Source: Dryas octopetala
Taxonomy: Eukaryota > Streptophyta > Magnoliopsida > Rosales > Rosaceae
Assembly: GCA_963921425.1 (NCBI GenBank)
Contig: OY992837.1
Coordinates: 13,675,896 to 13,739,895, forward strand
Direction of reading: 5' to 3'
Length of the DNA: 64,000 nt
This document shows positions 35,329-48,307 of this stretch, piece after piece. Within the stretch, counting starts at the first letter, position 1, and every line of letters begins with the position of its first letter. The notes under the pieces were generated by a model. That model was not told where the DNA came from and did no database searches. It saw nothing but the letters and a program-made list of their open reading frames with translations. Position numbers and translations under genes: made by a program.

Positions 35329-36380
35329 GTATGCATAGAGGGGGTCATCTTAAGGTGCTGGAGAGCATTCTACAACGTTCATTCGACGAAAGAAAGCTAA
35401 GCAAAATGAGGCATCAAATCCTATTGTTGAGGATGTGTCGGCTACTATGGATGTGCTCGCTATTGAAGAGACTCAAGATGAGGCACAAGTACTTTATTTG
35501 AACCAACCAATCCCTATAGGTCCAATTGATAAGTATCTACTACTTAGCTTTGATACACATGTAGCTATAGAAATTTGAAATGATGAGGTACTATTATTTG
35601 CACACCCTATTCAACTTATCATTGTATCTTAGTTTATGAATTTTACAAATATCATTTGTTGTATAATTTAATTATCTTTTATTATGTACAACAAGATTAT
35701 CGTGATCCCTTGAAGCTGATGTCAAAAAATGCTACGCTTTCGGAATGGAATTGGCTATCACTAACCAATAATAATGTGTTTATGGGGTAGATCATAGGGT
35801 ATGTCGACTCATTACCATTGGTTCAGTGTTCTTATCACACAACTGATAAAATTGTTGTTTATGTTTTTCTTTAGAGGTGGTTGCTAGAGACTAACAGTTT
35901 TCACTTACCTCTTGGTGAGTTGACCATCACATTGAACGATGTTTCTTACATTTTGGGTATTTTCATCACCGGCATAGAACTATCTACACCTCCATTGAAA
36001 CGTGACACAACTTGTGATCTAGTGAGCGACCTGTTGGCTGGGAGTGCCTAAGGAAGAGGCTGAGGAGGCTTTGAGAGATATTGGTGGTTAGTCTTTGAAG
36101 TTTGAGTGATTACGAACTACTTTTTCCGGTGTGACTGATATAAACTCAGCCCACTTTAATTAACATGTGTGCAGCCAGAGCTTATTTGTTATACCTACTA
36201 GGTTGTACTCTCTTTGTTGATAAAAGTGTTACTACGATAAATGTGGGGTATCTTAGTTTCTTGCGAGATCTTGATGCAGTTGGTGGGTATGCATGGGGTG
36301 CTGGGTGTTTGGAACAGTTGTATCAGAAACTTGGGTATGCTTCTCTAGTTGAGGTTAAACATATGAGTGGTGTCCAATGA
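35329..36380 (+). pseudogene. Plant mobile domain (MAIN/MAIL-like) pseudogene
   Basis: Fragments in changing frames follow the order of the plant mobile domain (PMD, formerly aminotransferase-like): a GPIDKYLLLSFDTHVA-like start near 35530, RWLLETNSFHLPLGELTIT then LNDVSYILGI at 35870-35970, and RAYLLYLLGCTLFVDKS... LSFLRDLDAVGGYAWGAGCL at 36170-36320. Stop codons and frameshifts separate them, and some intron-like gaps with GT/AG remain. PMD occurs both in host silencing factors and in transposons; here, among transposons, a mobile origin is likely. No intact frame exists. Confidence 0.75.
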
Positions 36381-36696
36381 AGAGCGTAGGGTTAACTCTC
36401 AACAAAGAACTGAGCAGGTATAGGGTTTAGGGTTGAATTTGTAAGTGAGCAGGTATCATGTGCAGACGTTAGGAATTTTTCGCTTAATAACATTAGCAAA
36501 GTTGTTTAAATGAGTAATAAATTTTGAATAAACATAATGGATTATGTATAATCACCGTTAGATTGAATTTGTAAGTGCTGATATTAATGATACATTGACT
36601 CATTATATTAGATCCAACCACTTAGTGTAATAAAATTATTCAATGGTACTCCCTGTTTATCTCTTAGGTGGACAACACTAACTACGTAAAAGCGTA

Positions 36697-37119
36697 AGGC
36701 TATTCCGACCACCCTAAAAATTATTTTAGGGATAATACTAATTCTTCCCTTACACCAATTCCTCCCATAAACTTAGCCAGCCCTGCTATCCCACAACCAC
36801 AATTGCCACCCTCTATTCTCTCTCCCTTCTCTTGCCACCCTCTCATCTTCCTCCCCTCCCCTGCCACCCTCTCTTCTTTCTCCCATCCCCTGCCACCTTC
36901 TCTTCTCTCTCCTCCACCACCCCATCTCCTCCCCAAGCCTCGCCCCCACCCAGCCCAGCCCAGCCCCCCTTAACCCCCCAACCCGACCCAGCCCCTACCT
37001 ATCCTTGAATCAACCCCGACCCCGTCCTTACCTAGCCCTGCATCAACCCCTTAGACTCGATCCCATCTATCTCCACCCAATCCCCCCAAACTCGAGAAGA
37101 GAGAGAGAAAAGAGAGAAA

Positions 37120-37156
<37 letters not shown>

Positions 37157-37290
37157 GTAGGGGAGGAGGTCAGCTAAGGTGGAGGTGGGGAAGGGTGACT
37201 GTTTTGGGTTGGAGGGGTAAAATAGGAAGATTTATAAAAAAAATATTTTAGGGTGGTCAACTTAGCACATAAGGGTGGTCGGACTAGCCT
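36697..37290. mobile_element. Inverted-repeat element with C/T-rich cargo and (GA)n
   Basis: The left end AGGCTATTCCGACCACCCT pairs with the right end AGGGTGGTCGGACTAGCCT, and the inner arm ACCCTAAAAATTATTT with AATATTTTAGGGT. The interior is C/T-rich on the plus strand with CCCAGCCCAGCCC-like repeats and a (GA)n tract at 37123-37152. No target duplication was found. Confidence 0.6.
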
Positions 37291-37495
37291 CACCCCTATG
37301 TAAAAATTGTAAAATTGTTAATTTTTAAAATGATCATTACAAATTTTCATCAGTGTTCGACATCGGGTTTGGGCCAGCTTTCTTGGCCCATTTTTAACAG
37401 CCATAGAAAAGGTTGTAAATATTGGGTCATACACTCACGATGTTTAAAAAGCTGGTAAAAATGTCAAAATCGGGTTGGGTTTGTAAAACAATATA

Positions 37496-37908
37496 GGCTT
37501 ATTCGTAGATTTGCCCCTTGAAACTAACCTTTTTTTTTTTTTTTTTCTCACTTTGTTCCTTGAAAGTAAAATTCTCACACTTTAACCCTTGAACTTTACA
37601 CTCTCATCTACACCCTCAACTCTATTCATTATCTAGAGTTCTAGAATTCCATTTTGAGTAATATTTATATGGTTGTAAAGAGGAGATGCATAGCTTCAAA
37701 ACGAGTATAAGATTGTTGATTTTGGTAGAGGTTTGATGAGTCAAAAGTCGGGATAAAAACTGGACTAATGGATGAAGTTGATGAAACTTAGTTATTGATA
37801 GTCATTTGTAAAGTTCGGGGGACAAAGTGGGAGGATTTAACTTTTTTCACGGGGCAAAGTAAAAAAAAAAAAAAAAGTTAGTTTCAAGGGCAAATCCGTG
37901 AATAAGCC
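37496..37908. mobile_element. Mutator-like MITE just upstream of NOL10, perfect 9-bp target duplication
   Basis: Starts GGCTTATTCGTAGATTTGCC and ends GGCAAATCCGTGAATAAGCC, flanked by AACAATATA on both sides (37487-37495, 37909-37917). Length 413 bp; arms carry poly-T and poly-A tracts. It ends about 210 bp before the NOL10 ATG, so it may lie in the promoter. Confidence 0.9.
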
Positions 37909-38119
37909 AACAATATACTCATATACTCATAGCATAAACTGATAAACCACCCTATACGCATAAGTCTGCAGAAGAGAGACGCTGCTGTGTTCAACAGCAA
38001 ACCAAACATCGTTTGCCGCCGACTCAGTCTCAGACAAACCCAACGACAAAAACAAACCAACCACCCACTTCTAAGCTCTTTCTAGTCTCGGTGGCTGTCA
38101 CTCAGAGCAAGCAATCTCC

Positions 38120-41100
38120 ATGGCGTACGATGGAGGGAAGCTCAAGTCGACATCCATCAATGGTGTCAAAATGTACAGCGTTGCTTCCCAGCAACGCTCT
38201 CTCGCCACCTGGCTCAACCCTAAGAAGCGTCGAGAGCTTCGCAAAGACCAAAGTACACCCCTCTTCTTCTGTATTTTTTTTTTTCAGTGAATTTTGTTAT
38301 ACTGGATATGAGTTTTGTTCCTTTTGGTTATGATTTTTGAGAGAATTTCTAGTGAGTTTATTGATGATTGTGAAATACTGTGTTTGAATCCTCGCTTAAA
38401 CCTTGGACGTCGATTTGGGCTGCTATTGGTTATGTGTGCTTTATTCTTTTACTTTATACTTATTATTGTTTAATGTTATATTGAAAATTGAATCTCAGTT
38501 AAACAAATTCTTAATATTGGCTATGTGCCATTTCTCTTACTTGAATAATGTGTGGAAAATTTTGTTTCATGAGAGTTTTATTTCTCTTAATTTTAAGTTC
38601 AGTCAATGAAACCAGGACTTTGGAGTTCAGAAAAACACAGATGCTTATGGTTTACAAAAATGTGCTTTGAGTGTTAAAAGTATAATTTCCCAATAGAGCT
38701 TATTTAAAGTGAAGGACTGATATCTTTGACAATCAGACAGAGATGAAAAAATGTTTTGGAAATCATTTTAGCTGATGTAATATTGTTTAGCATGAATTTC
38801 ATCTAATGGACTTCTATGGAAGTTATCAGCTGATATTAACATCTACTAAATTTTGATCATTCCTGATGAGTTTTCTTCTTCTTTGGTTATTTGTCAGATT
38901 ATATGCAAAGGGTGGACTTGATTCAGGACCTGAGATTTGAAACTGCAACAACTAAAATCAAGGCAACTCCTGATGGGGAGTTCCTAATTGCATCAGGTGC
39001 TTTTAGGCTTAACTTTATGTTGTGTGTGGTATGATATTTTTATTTTCACAATAAAAAAAGGAATTCCACATGCATGTAATGTGCACATGCGTGTATACAT
39101 GTGTAGGCATATAGAGTAACACCATTAGAACTTGTACCAATTTGAGTTTTTATCATTGAGATTCAGGTATATACCCGCCACAAGTCAAAGTTTATGAGCT
39201 AAGGGAACTTTCACTCAAGTTTGAAAGGCACTTGGACTCAGAGATAATTGATTTTCAGGTACTGTAATTCACTATTTGATCTCATTTGTGATTTAACATG
39301 ATATTTGAAGTATTCATTCAAGGAGTATGGCTGATATGTCTTCAGGACACTGCTGGTTTTGTCAGCAGTTTATCATTCAAGTTACTCCTCTCATGTAAAT
39401 AATTTCTCATATTTTTGAATTTTAAGCTACAATGATTGATGTACTCTTGCTTGCAATTTTTATTTTACTTTTGCCATTTACCTTACTTCTTGAAATTCCA
39501 GTTAGCCATTCTTTTAGATTAGGGATGAGAGTGTTTCTAATGACATTGATGGGCAATAAGATGATCTTACACTTGTGAAATATGATCAAGGTGGAATTAA
39601 AAATTTAATTAATTGATTTTATGAGGGATTTATTGTTATTATTTAGTAAAGAACAATATAAATGCAGTTGGTTTTTTCCTTCTTTCCTAAGCAACTGAAG
39701 AGCACCATGCAGGCTCAAACCCAATTATTTGATCTTATAAGTGCAGTCTTTTTTCGCTTGGTTAAATACACTTTCCTTCTGAATGCTGTTGTTTTCTCCT
39801 ACTGAAATCCAAAATTTATTCAATTTTGTATACTTTGTATGATAATTAAAATATCAATATTATGCTGCTTATTCAAGATGTTCTCATGATGTTTAAAGTA
39901 TTACTGACTCAAGTGTTTGTTACTCATTTAGGTTTTGGCTGATGATTATTCGAAGCTTGCATTTTTATGTGCTGATCGTTCTGTTTATCTCCATGCAAAA
40001 TATGGAAAACATTACTGTTTTCGGATTCCAAGGTTCCTCTTTAAGCTTTTTTTATATTTGTGGCTCATGAATGGAAATTTTGTATACCATATTTTTGGTT
40101 TGTTAAACTAAAAACTCAAAGTTTCATTTTGTATTGTGGTTACTCATTTCTATCTTTGTTTCTTTTGCACGTTAGGGATGGGTTTTTGTATTTTGTATTT
40201 TTTTTCCCACAGAAGGGGCAAATATAGATACAATATCAGTAGCTTTATGCGTGTATATATATAGTTGAATCCTTCAACCTATAATACATTACAAAATGAC
40301 AGTTTCCTTTAAATTATCATTAAAATTACAGAGTTAAGTAGTTTTCACACATTTTAAACATGGGCCGCAAGTATTCAATATCTTCTCCCTTTTTGGCATC
40401 ATATTATCACCTTCTCTATCAATTAATGAAGTGAATCACTACCCATTATAAAAAGGCTACGTTTTCTCTTCTTAGAAGTGTAGAAAAAATATGTGAATAT
40501 ATACATAAAATGGTAGTGGGCACCGTCTCTGTTTTCTTAATTCTGTTTTCTATCTTTTCTTGAATATTTGTTGGTCCTCTTTCTCTTCTAATCAAATCAT
40601 TTTTGTAAATGCTTCCTATGTTAATAGTTTCATAAAATTGTTTCCAGAAACTAAAATGCACTAATACATGAATAAATGCGTAATAAGTCAATTTACAACT
40701 ACTTTCTTTTTAGAACAAAAATTTAGCATTTCTAGCATTACTCTCAAGTTAATTACTCCTGTTTCAGCCTTCCAATATAAGTGAATAAAACTTATATTTT
40801 CCTCATTTCAAGAATTTATTTGTATTACAAAATAAGATAATCTAACTTCATAAATTATCCTTTAATAGTAATCAAAATTTGCATTTTTTTTCAAAATCAA
40901 GATATAGTATAAACTTCTCAACTTAAATTCAATTCAATTTAGTTTGTAGTTGATTTCATACTAGTACATTGCACAGGTTGTATCTGGTATATCTATATGT
41001 CCTTTTTTTCGGCCTGAAGTTAATCTATATATCACTGACATGGGTTTTTTGCTTTATTTGTGCTTGAATAAGTTTGATATTCCTTCTATAATGAGTTTAT

Positions 41101-44100
41101 TGAACTTGTCTATACAGAATGGGAAGGGATATGACATATGATTGCTGGTCTTGTGACTTGCTTTGTGCTGCCTCTTCTCCAGAATTATACAGGATTAATT
41201 TGGAACAGGTTTTCCAGCTTAACTGGACTCTTCTAAACCTTTAATTCATAGGCATGTCGATAATAATTTTGATTTGTTTGTAGGGGCGGTTCCTCTCTTC
41301 CCTCAATACACAATCACCTGCACTAAATGTAGTTTCTCGAAGGTAGTTGTTGATCTTTTCTTTTTTTTTTTTTTTGGTTTATTTTACTATTTTAGGTTCT
41401 TCTTCGTTTTCTTTAGTTATCAGTTATATGGATGCTGTCCATATACATGGTTACTGTTGGTTATTTTTTTAAGGGTATGGATCTTTTGTTTTAAAATTGC
41501 AGCAAGCTTCATGGTCTAGTTGCTTGTGGTGGTGAGGATGGTGCTGTGGAATGTTTTGACTCGAGAATGAAATCTTCAGTTGGTAGGATTAATGCTGTTG
41601 CAGCTGGTGGTGACATTGACCAGGTAACAGTCCTTCGATCTATGGTTGTGAGTAAATTCTGATTAATAAAGACACCGGGAAAATTCTCATGTAGCTTGGT
41701 TGCCCTAATGGAGTCATTGTCATGGATTATACAGTGTGTAATAATTATGAGGTGCAACATTGGTTTAAGCAGCAGGTCCCTGCTTTATAAGATGTTATTT
41801 TATTTTGCAGAATTTGAACACCCTTTGAAGTTCAGAATATTTGTGAATATTATATTTCTCACATGTAATATATGCTGCGTGCTAGTGTGGATCTTTTTGA
41901 TCTATGGCTGTGAGTAAGTCCTCGTTAATAAAGACATGGTATCCTAATGGAGTCAATGTCATGCATCATGAAGTGTGGAATTATTATGAGCCGCAACCTT
42001 GGTTTGAGCAGCAGGTCCCTGTTGTCTTTTTTTTCTTCCTATTTTGCAGAACTAAACACCCTTTGAGATTCAAATTATCTGTGAATGTTATATTTCTCAC
42101 CTGTAGGATATGCATCTGTTCTTGTGTGTTGTGTGAATCTTTTTGTCATGATACATGCCAATTTGTTTTTCTTTTGCTTTGGAAGATGTAAGTATGGGTG
42201 TTGGGTGGTTTGTTTTTGACAATTTTGGGCAAAAATTGACCCTGAGCTGATCTTTTTGGTTTTTAAATCCTTGAAACTGTATCCGAGTGATTGAACAAAT
42301 GAATCTCACCAATGACCAATCCAAACCAAAGAATGTCGTTTGAATTGGTTTTGTATGTTTCTATTCAATTTCATCCAAAAAATGCCAGATTCTTTTTTTA
42401 AGTCATCACAATTCTAAATAGACAATGCGATCAGCTTCATTTCTCCAGATTAAGAGTAAAATGAAAACTAGTTCAGTTCCATGAGAAATTTCAGCAGATG
42501 ATTTAGACTACAACATGACAGTTGTGAAAGCTTGACAAGAGTACAGTGAGATGAGGGCCTCATGATACTTACATAGCATCAGTTGTCTTCCATTTGGACA
42601 TTGTCTCTGACAGAGACTCCGTTTTTTTCATTATGTTTCTGAAAATGGAAATAAAAAGGACAAAACTGAAAGAACTGAAGAGGGGGAGAGAAGCATTGGG
42701 AGGGGGAGGGGGAGGGAGAGAGTGACATTAGGCCTGGGAGTTATGCATGTCCCACACAAGTATAATACAGTTTAAATTGAGAGAGTGCATGAGTGGGGCA
42801 GGGTAGTAATATATGAAAGAGGAAGGGGAATGAGTGGGGGGAGGCACAAAATAAACTCTTGTAGCAATTTATCACATAGGGGCAGACGTCAGCTATTTTA
42901 AATATGTTTGATTTTGATTTGTTTGGTTCTGTTTATGGGTTTTTGGACACTCCCAAACCAAAGGCCCTGCTGAATTTTGATGGGATTTTTATTTTCACAA
43001 ATCAAGTTAATCTATTTAATCACTAAAACCAAAGGAAACCTCTCAATTTTAATTGGATTGAATGAGTTGGTTCGTTCGTCAGTTCAGCCACGGATGAATG
43101 ATGATGATGGGGGAATAAACTTTCAATTTCTCTTTCTTCCACTTGTCAAAAAAGGTGTGCGTGGTTCTTTTTTTTATTTTTTATTTTTTATTTTTTATGT
43201 GGGATTCTTGGATGATGATGACGACCTTCCCTTTTTCTTTTCTTTTTTCCCTTCCCTCCCTTTCCCTTCCATATCAATCTTTGCATCACTATCCTTAATT
43301 TTGCTGATTCCTGGATTTACAGGAGGTTACTGCATTAGAGTTTGATGAAAAAACGGGTTTCCTGATGGCTGTTGGAAGCAGTGCAGGAAAGGTATGATGC
43401 TATTTTTCTTTTTTGCTGATAAAGGTACACGTAACATTTTTTTTTTTTGTGCTGATAAAGGTAAGATCTAATTTGAGTTTTGTGTGTAGTTATCAGAATT
43501 GTGCACCATATGGTTCATTGTCAACCTTGCAATATGTACTGTGGTTTTCCTCATTGCAATGTTCAATTTGAAAGCATTCTATTAGGGAGTAATTCGAAGA
43601 CTTGTTATGTATATTTGTATCCGCATGCATAGATAACATTGGCCTTAACAAGCATATGAATGCTTGAGACAGTCACTTGTTTTCTGTGAGGCATAAAGAG
43701 AGGGTCAAAGTTTGAGATATTAGAGAGGCTCAAACATAAGCTAGTGTCTCCTGAAAGGGTGACAAATACTCTTTTAAGTGAATAAACTGTCAAAGTTTCG
43801 GGCCAACTTAGGAACTAATTTGAAGTATTGGTCAAATTTTCAACATTTTTGTGAGACTCTCTCTTTAGATGAACTGTCTTCATGTCTCCAAGGGGTAATC
43901 CCCCCCCCGGTTCATTGCCTTGTTGGAGTATGTGAGGATAAAAGCCATTTGGGGGGTATAGTCGAAGTACTAATTGAAGAATAGATGAGGGATGGAGATT
44001 AGGATGATATTGGGGCAACATTATGTTGTAACTTTAGGCTAAAATTTAACAGGAATGAATTACATTCTGAAAAAGATAACATGAACTAAGATGGAGTAGA

Positions 44101-47100
44101 AGATGGAACGGGCTCAGTCAAACTAGTGCATGTAGGCAAGAATTGGATATTGGTGGACGACAAGATGAATGGTTGACACCATCACTTCTTTCTCCTTCTG
44201 TTATAGAGAGCCTTTTTCAAGAATCTGTCAGAGCAGTGCCCAATCTTCCAAAATGGATGCAGTTCTGTCAATTCTCATATTGGTTTCTATAGATTGAATA
44301 TACATGACTTTATTACTATGTGCAACTGTGCATTATAAAAATATAAACTCAATCGTGTCATTGAACTGGCAGGTGCTCATCTATGACTTGCGTTCATCAT
44401 ATCCTATACAGGTTAAGGATCACATGTGAGTTTACCTCCTTGTGTGGTTTTTTCTGGTTCAGCATATAGTGAAGGGTTCTGTGTTCCCTCCTTCTCCCCT
44501 CCCCGGTCCTTATACTTTACTTCTTACTGAAAGTCTTGTCATTGTTTTATAGGTATGGCAGCCCGATATTAGACATTAAGTGGCATCAAACTCTTAATTC
44601 AGAACGGCCAAAGTTAATTACTACTGATAATCATATTGTTAGAATATGGGACCCTGATACAGTAAGATATTATGTTTGAGAAGACATTTCTTTGAGAGTA
44701 ATTGTGTCCTTTGATGATTGAGATATTTTGGTACTTATAAGCAGATAAATTTCCGTTGTTTGCAGGGTGAAGGCATGACTAGCATTGAGCCGACAGCTGG
44801 AACAATAAATGATATATGTGCATTCCCTGGTAGTGGATTGATGTTGCTGGCCCTGGACTGCAGTCAGATACCTTCTTATTTCATACCTGAACTTGGGCCT
44901 GCTCCCAATTGGTGTTCTTACCTGCAAAACCTTACTGTGGGTTTTTATATGTTATTTATTTATTTCATGTATTGATTTTAGCTTCATCTCATTTAAGATC
45001 TTCAGTTATAGTGCTAATGCTCATTGAGTTCTTTCTACAGGAAGAGCTAGAGGAGGGTGGCCAGACAACCATTTATGATGATTTCAAATTTTTGACAAAG
45101 GAAGAGCTTGAGAGGTTGGAGTTGACTAGTCTGATTGGGACCAATGCACTTAGAGCTTATATGCACGGGTTTTTCGTCGATTATCGGTTATATAAAAAGG
45201 TTAGGTTACCTCCATTTATGTATATCATTTTTTTATGAAGGGTGTCTTGGCTATTTTTGGAAATGAAATAATCTGTGTCATCCACTGTGTATGTTATCCC
45301 TCCTTTTTGTCTTCCATTTACAATGATAGAGGAACATTTTTGAGAGTGTGAAGCAAATCTAGGGACATATATGGAAAGAAAAAAAGTGATCAAACTTGTT
45401 TCTGGAAACGAAGGAGAATAATAATCAAGTTGTGTTGATCTTTTCTGTTTATTTTTTAATTATAGTCATCTCAGTTCTCCAGAAATCTTTTTGTTTTCTT
45501 TTGTGGGATTTGTTGTTGGCTATAATTATACCTTTGAAATGCATCGTTCTAGATGCTTTAGGATTTGGTGAGTTAAATTTTGGGAGTTCTTGGGTGAGTG
45601 CTTTAAGTTTTCTGTCATGACAAATACATATCTTTACATAGTCAAAACAGATGTTTTCCATGATAGAATAGGGTATTTGTTTGATTGCTCCTGGTTATTG
45701 TACAAAGTAAATTTTCTGCTTTATTCCATAGTATATACATTCTGGCAGGCAAAAGCTTTGGTTGAGCCTTTTGATCGTGCTGAATACATAGAACAGCGGA
45801 AACGAGAGAAGCTAGAGAAAGAATTTGCAACCGAGCGAATTACGGTTAGTAATTTTCATCTAAGATTATTATTATTACTTATTCAATTACACTGCGGTAA
45901 TCACTAATGCAAGGTTAAATATTACATCTCTTATGATTTTTTTTTTCTTACGACCAAGCAATCACAATAAAATGCATAGGGATTTGTAATCCTAATTTCA
46001 GTTTCCTCAATTCTCCATATAATTTGCATAGATTTTATATTTTTTATATTTTTTCTGGGGGTGGGTGGTTTCTGAAGAGTACTTGGTATCATATAACAGT
46101 TTGTGCTCTGTTTTTTGACACAACTTGTACTGAACATGAATTCTGTTCTACCACTTGGCTCTGTATGTTTTAAAATATCTTTTCTCTCATTTCCCCTCAA
46201 TCTTAACATCCACATATCAACAACACTCAAATTTTGAAAAATAGCCAATGCACATATAAATATATTGGTATATTTATTTTTATATTTATTACGTCATTAC
46301 TGTGGAGCAATTTTGATCCTTTATCATCTCTTCAGAAAATTGGAATTTACAACTCTTACAATTGTTACTTTAGCTAATTTAAGATATTGAGCATCTAAGA
46401 TCTTCCTTAATACCTTTATATTCAAACTAATCCCTAATTTAGTTTTGTCTACAAGTATTAGCCATCCACATATAGCACTCACCATTGCTCTGAGTCTGAT
46501 TACTTTGATCCCTTATGTGCTTTACATTTGGCTTGCTGCAGCTTAAGAGGAAATTGCCCAAGGTCAATCGGGGTTTGGTCAAGAGTATTCTTGATAATGA
46601 AGAAGCAGAAATTGAAACTAAAGATGCTGATGACAATGAGACTAAAAAGCCCTCCAAGAGAAAGAAGGCACTTGGTAGTGAAATTTTTGAAGATGGGCGG
46701 TTTGAAAGGATGTTTAAAAATAAGGTATGGTATTCTAGATGTTTGGCTCCTATAAGAAAAAGGGTGACTAGTTAACCCAAACCTTTGCTCACTTCGTCCA
46801 CTTATTTTTATTTTTATTTTTTTTGTAAATTGTTAATAACGCCTTAAAAATCTAAGCACAAAAAACAATCCTCCATCACTCTCCTCCCTCTCCTCCCTTC
46901 CCCCTTACAAATTTTGTTAATCCGCTTTCCATATTTGTTAAACAGTTTCCTATAATGCTTCCTTTTACAAATTGTGACCAGGAATATCAAATTGATGAGT
47001 TCTCACAAGAGTATCTAGCTTTGCACCCTATGGCTAAGAAGCAACCATCTTTGGTGGAGGAGCATTTCAGACCTGTCATGGAGGATGAAGATCAGAACTC

Positions 47101-48307
47101 AAGTGATTCTGATGCCTCTGCAACATCATTGTCATCAGATGATGAGCCTGGCCATGAAAAGAGTAAAATGGAAAAGAAAGGACGAGCTCCAAGGTGAGGC
47201 TTTCTGGCTATTACTTTCCAAAACCATCTTTTCTTGTTTATGTATATATTACATTACATCCATGTCCCGAGTTTCAGTGGAAATATAGGGACCTCCCTCT
47301 TATTATTAGAAGTTGTACTAACCAGTCCCATTTAAGGAAGTTACATAATACTTTTTGGTTGTTGGACATGGATATTTCACTTCTAAGGTAGTAGAAATAT
47401 GAGTTCGTTCTATAATAAGTTCTTCCAAATGGATGACAGCTCAGGCCAAAAAAGAAAAAAAAGAATGAGAACGACGACATTTTTGAAAATATTGATTTGC
47501 ATGATGCATTTTGGACATCAGTTATAAATATAGGAGATGAAGAATCTGGAGAGGAGACAACCATAATATGTAAAAAGTTTCAATTATCCTCTGCCACAGG
47601 GGAGCTCGGTACGATTCCCAAAATTATAATTTTTAAGGAAAAGGGATGTCTGTGTATTTTAACTTAAAGCCCAAGGAAGGGTAAGCATAACTTACTTACT
47701 CTAATCTGTAAATTAGTCTGTCAGATTTGGGTGACTTGCTAAATTTGGGGGTTTAAACTTTTAACCCTTTTCATACACTATAAACATGATTCGTCTATTT
47801 TCCCTCTAAATTATTGCTTTGTATTTCTGTGTGTTTGTGTACAGGTTCGATCTTGAAATTTCAATCCTTGAAATGTCTGTGGGAGGTTAAAACTTGAACT
47901 TTGAGATACTAAATATTTGTTTCTTGAAATTCTGTAGATTGCATGAAGTTAAGGATGAGCGGCATGCAGAGGCATTCTTGAATCGTCAGTCACTTGTAAA
48001 GGAGGAGTTGCTTCCATTGGGAGAGAGGGTAGCTGCTCTCAGAGATGATCATCGGGTTTCTGCTATCCCAAGTGATGTTAAGCTGGGACCTGGAGGTTCA
48101 CGTGAGATTTCCTTTAGAACTAGAAGCTCTGCGAAGTACCATGAGGACGAGGACAATGAAGCACAGCGTGGAAAGAGGAGGGGAGTTCAATCATTGGGGC
48201 TAAAACCAAATAGGAATGGATTCGGCGGCCGAGGGGGAGGGAGAGGCGGAGGGAGAGGTAGAGGGAGAGGAGGGCATCGCGGGAGAGGTAGAAGAGGCCG
48301 CGGGTGA
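38120..48307 (+). CDS. NOL10: NOL10/Enp2 nucleolar WD40 protein of the small-subunit processome
   Basis: Sixteen exons: 38120-38252, 38898-38996, 39167-39258, 39932-40032, 41118-41208, 41284-41342, 41503-41623, 43323-43391, 44373-44425, 44553-44661, 44766-44936, 45041-45199, 45749-45844, 46542-46724, 46982-47193, 47938-48307. All GT-AG; the joined frame gives 705 residues, as expected for the family. It starts MAYDGGKLKSTSINGVKMYS. Residues 1-400 form the WD40 propeller (e.g. TTDNHIVRIWDPDTGEG). A lysine-rich linker leads to the NUC153 motif DGRFERMFKNKEYQIDEFSQEY (in two parts, 502-512 and 513-523), then EVKDERHAEAF and a C-terminal RGG tail from about 678. In yeast Enp2 acts in early 18S rRNA processing; the Arabidopsis orthologue is EDA7. 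It is divergent to EMG1 with 9.3 kb of transposons between. Confidence 0.95.
41637..42145. repeat. Tandem duplication, unit about 262 bp, in NOL10 intron 7
   Basis: Copy 1 at 41637-41898 and copy 2 at 41899-42145 share GATCTATGG, GAGCAGCAGGTCCCTG-like and TTATATTTCTCAC blocks in the same order, with clear divergence. Neither copy overlaps an exon; copy 1 begins 14 bp after the donor of exon 7. Confidence 0.75.
47445..47607 (+). other. Unexplained open frame in the last NOL10 intron
   Basis: Entering from an acceptor-like CTCAG at 47440-47444 in the frame set by exon 15, the sequence reads a lysine run, then NENDDIFENIDLHDAFW and an acidic stretch, open for about 54 codons. A donor-like GGTACG follows, but it would leave the wrong phase for the last exon. 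Exon 15 joined directly to 47938 gives the conserved family sequence, so this is not part of the normal product. It could be a cryptic or alternative exon or a foreign fragment. Confidence 0.35.

Noticed and set aside
43900-43930. Short poly-C run in a NOL10 intron as a possible regulatory element
   Set aside because: A nine-base homopolymer alone is weak evidence and may be an assembly artefact.
47274-47564. Minus-strand frame in the NOL10 intron
   Set aside because: Low-complexity serine/phenylalanine stretch, no family resemblance.
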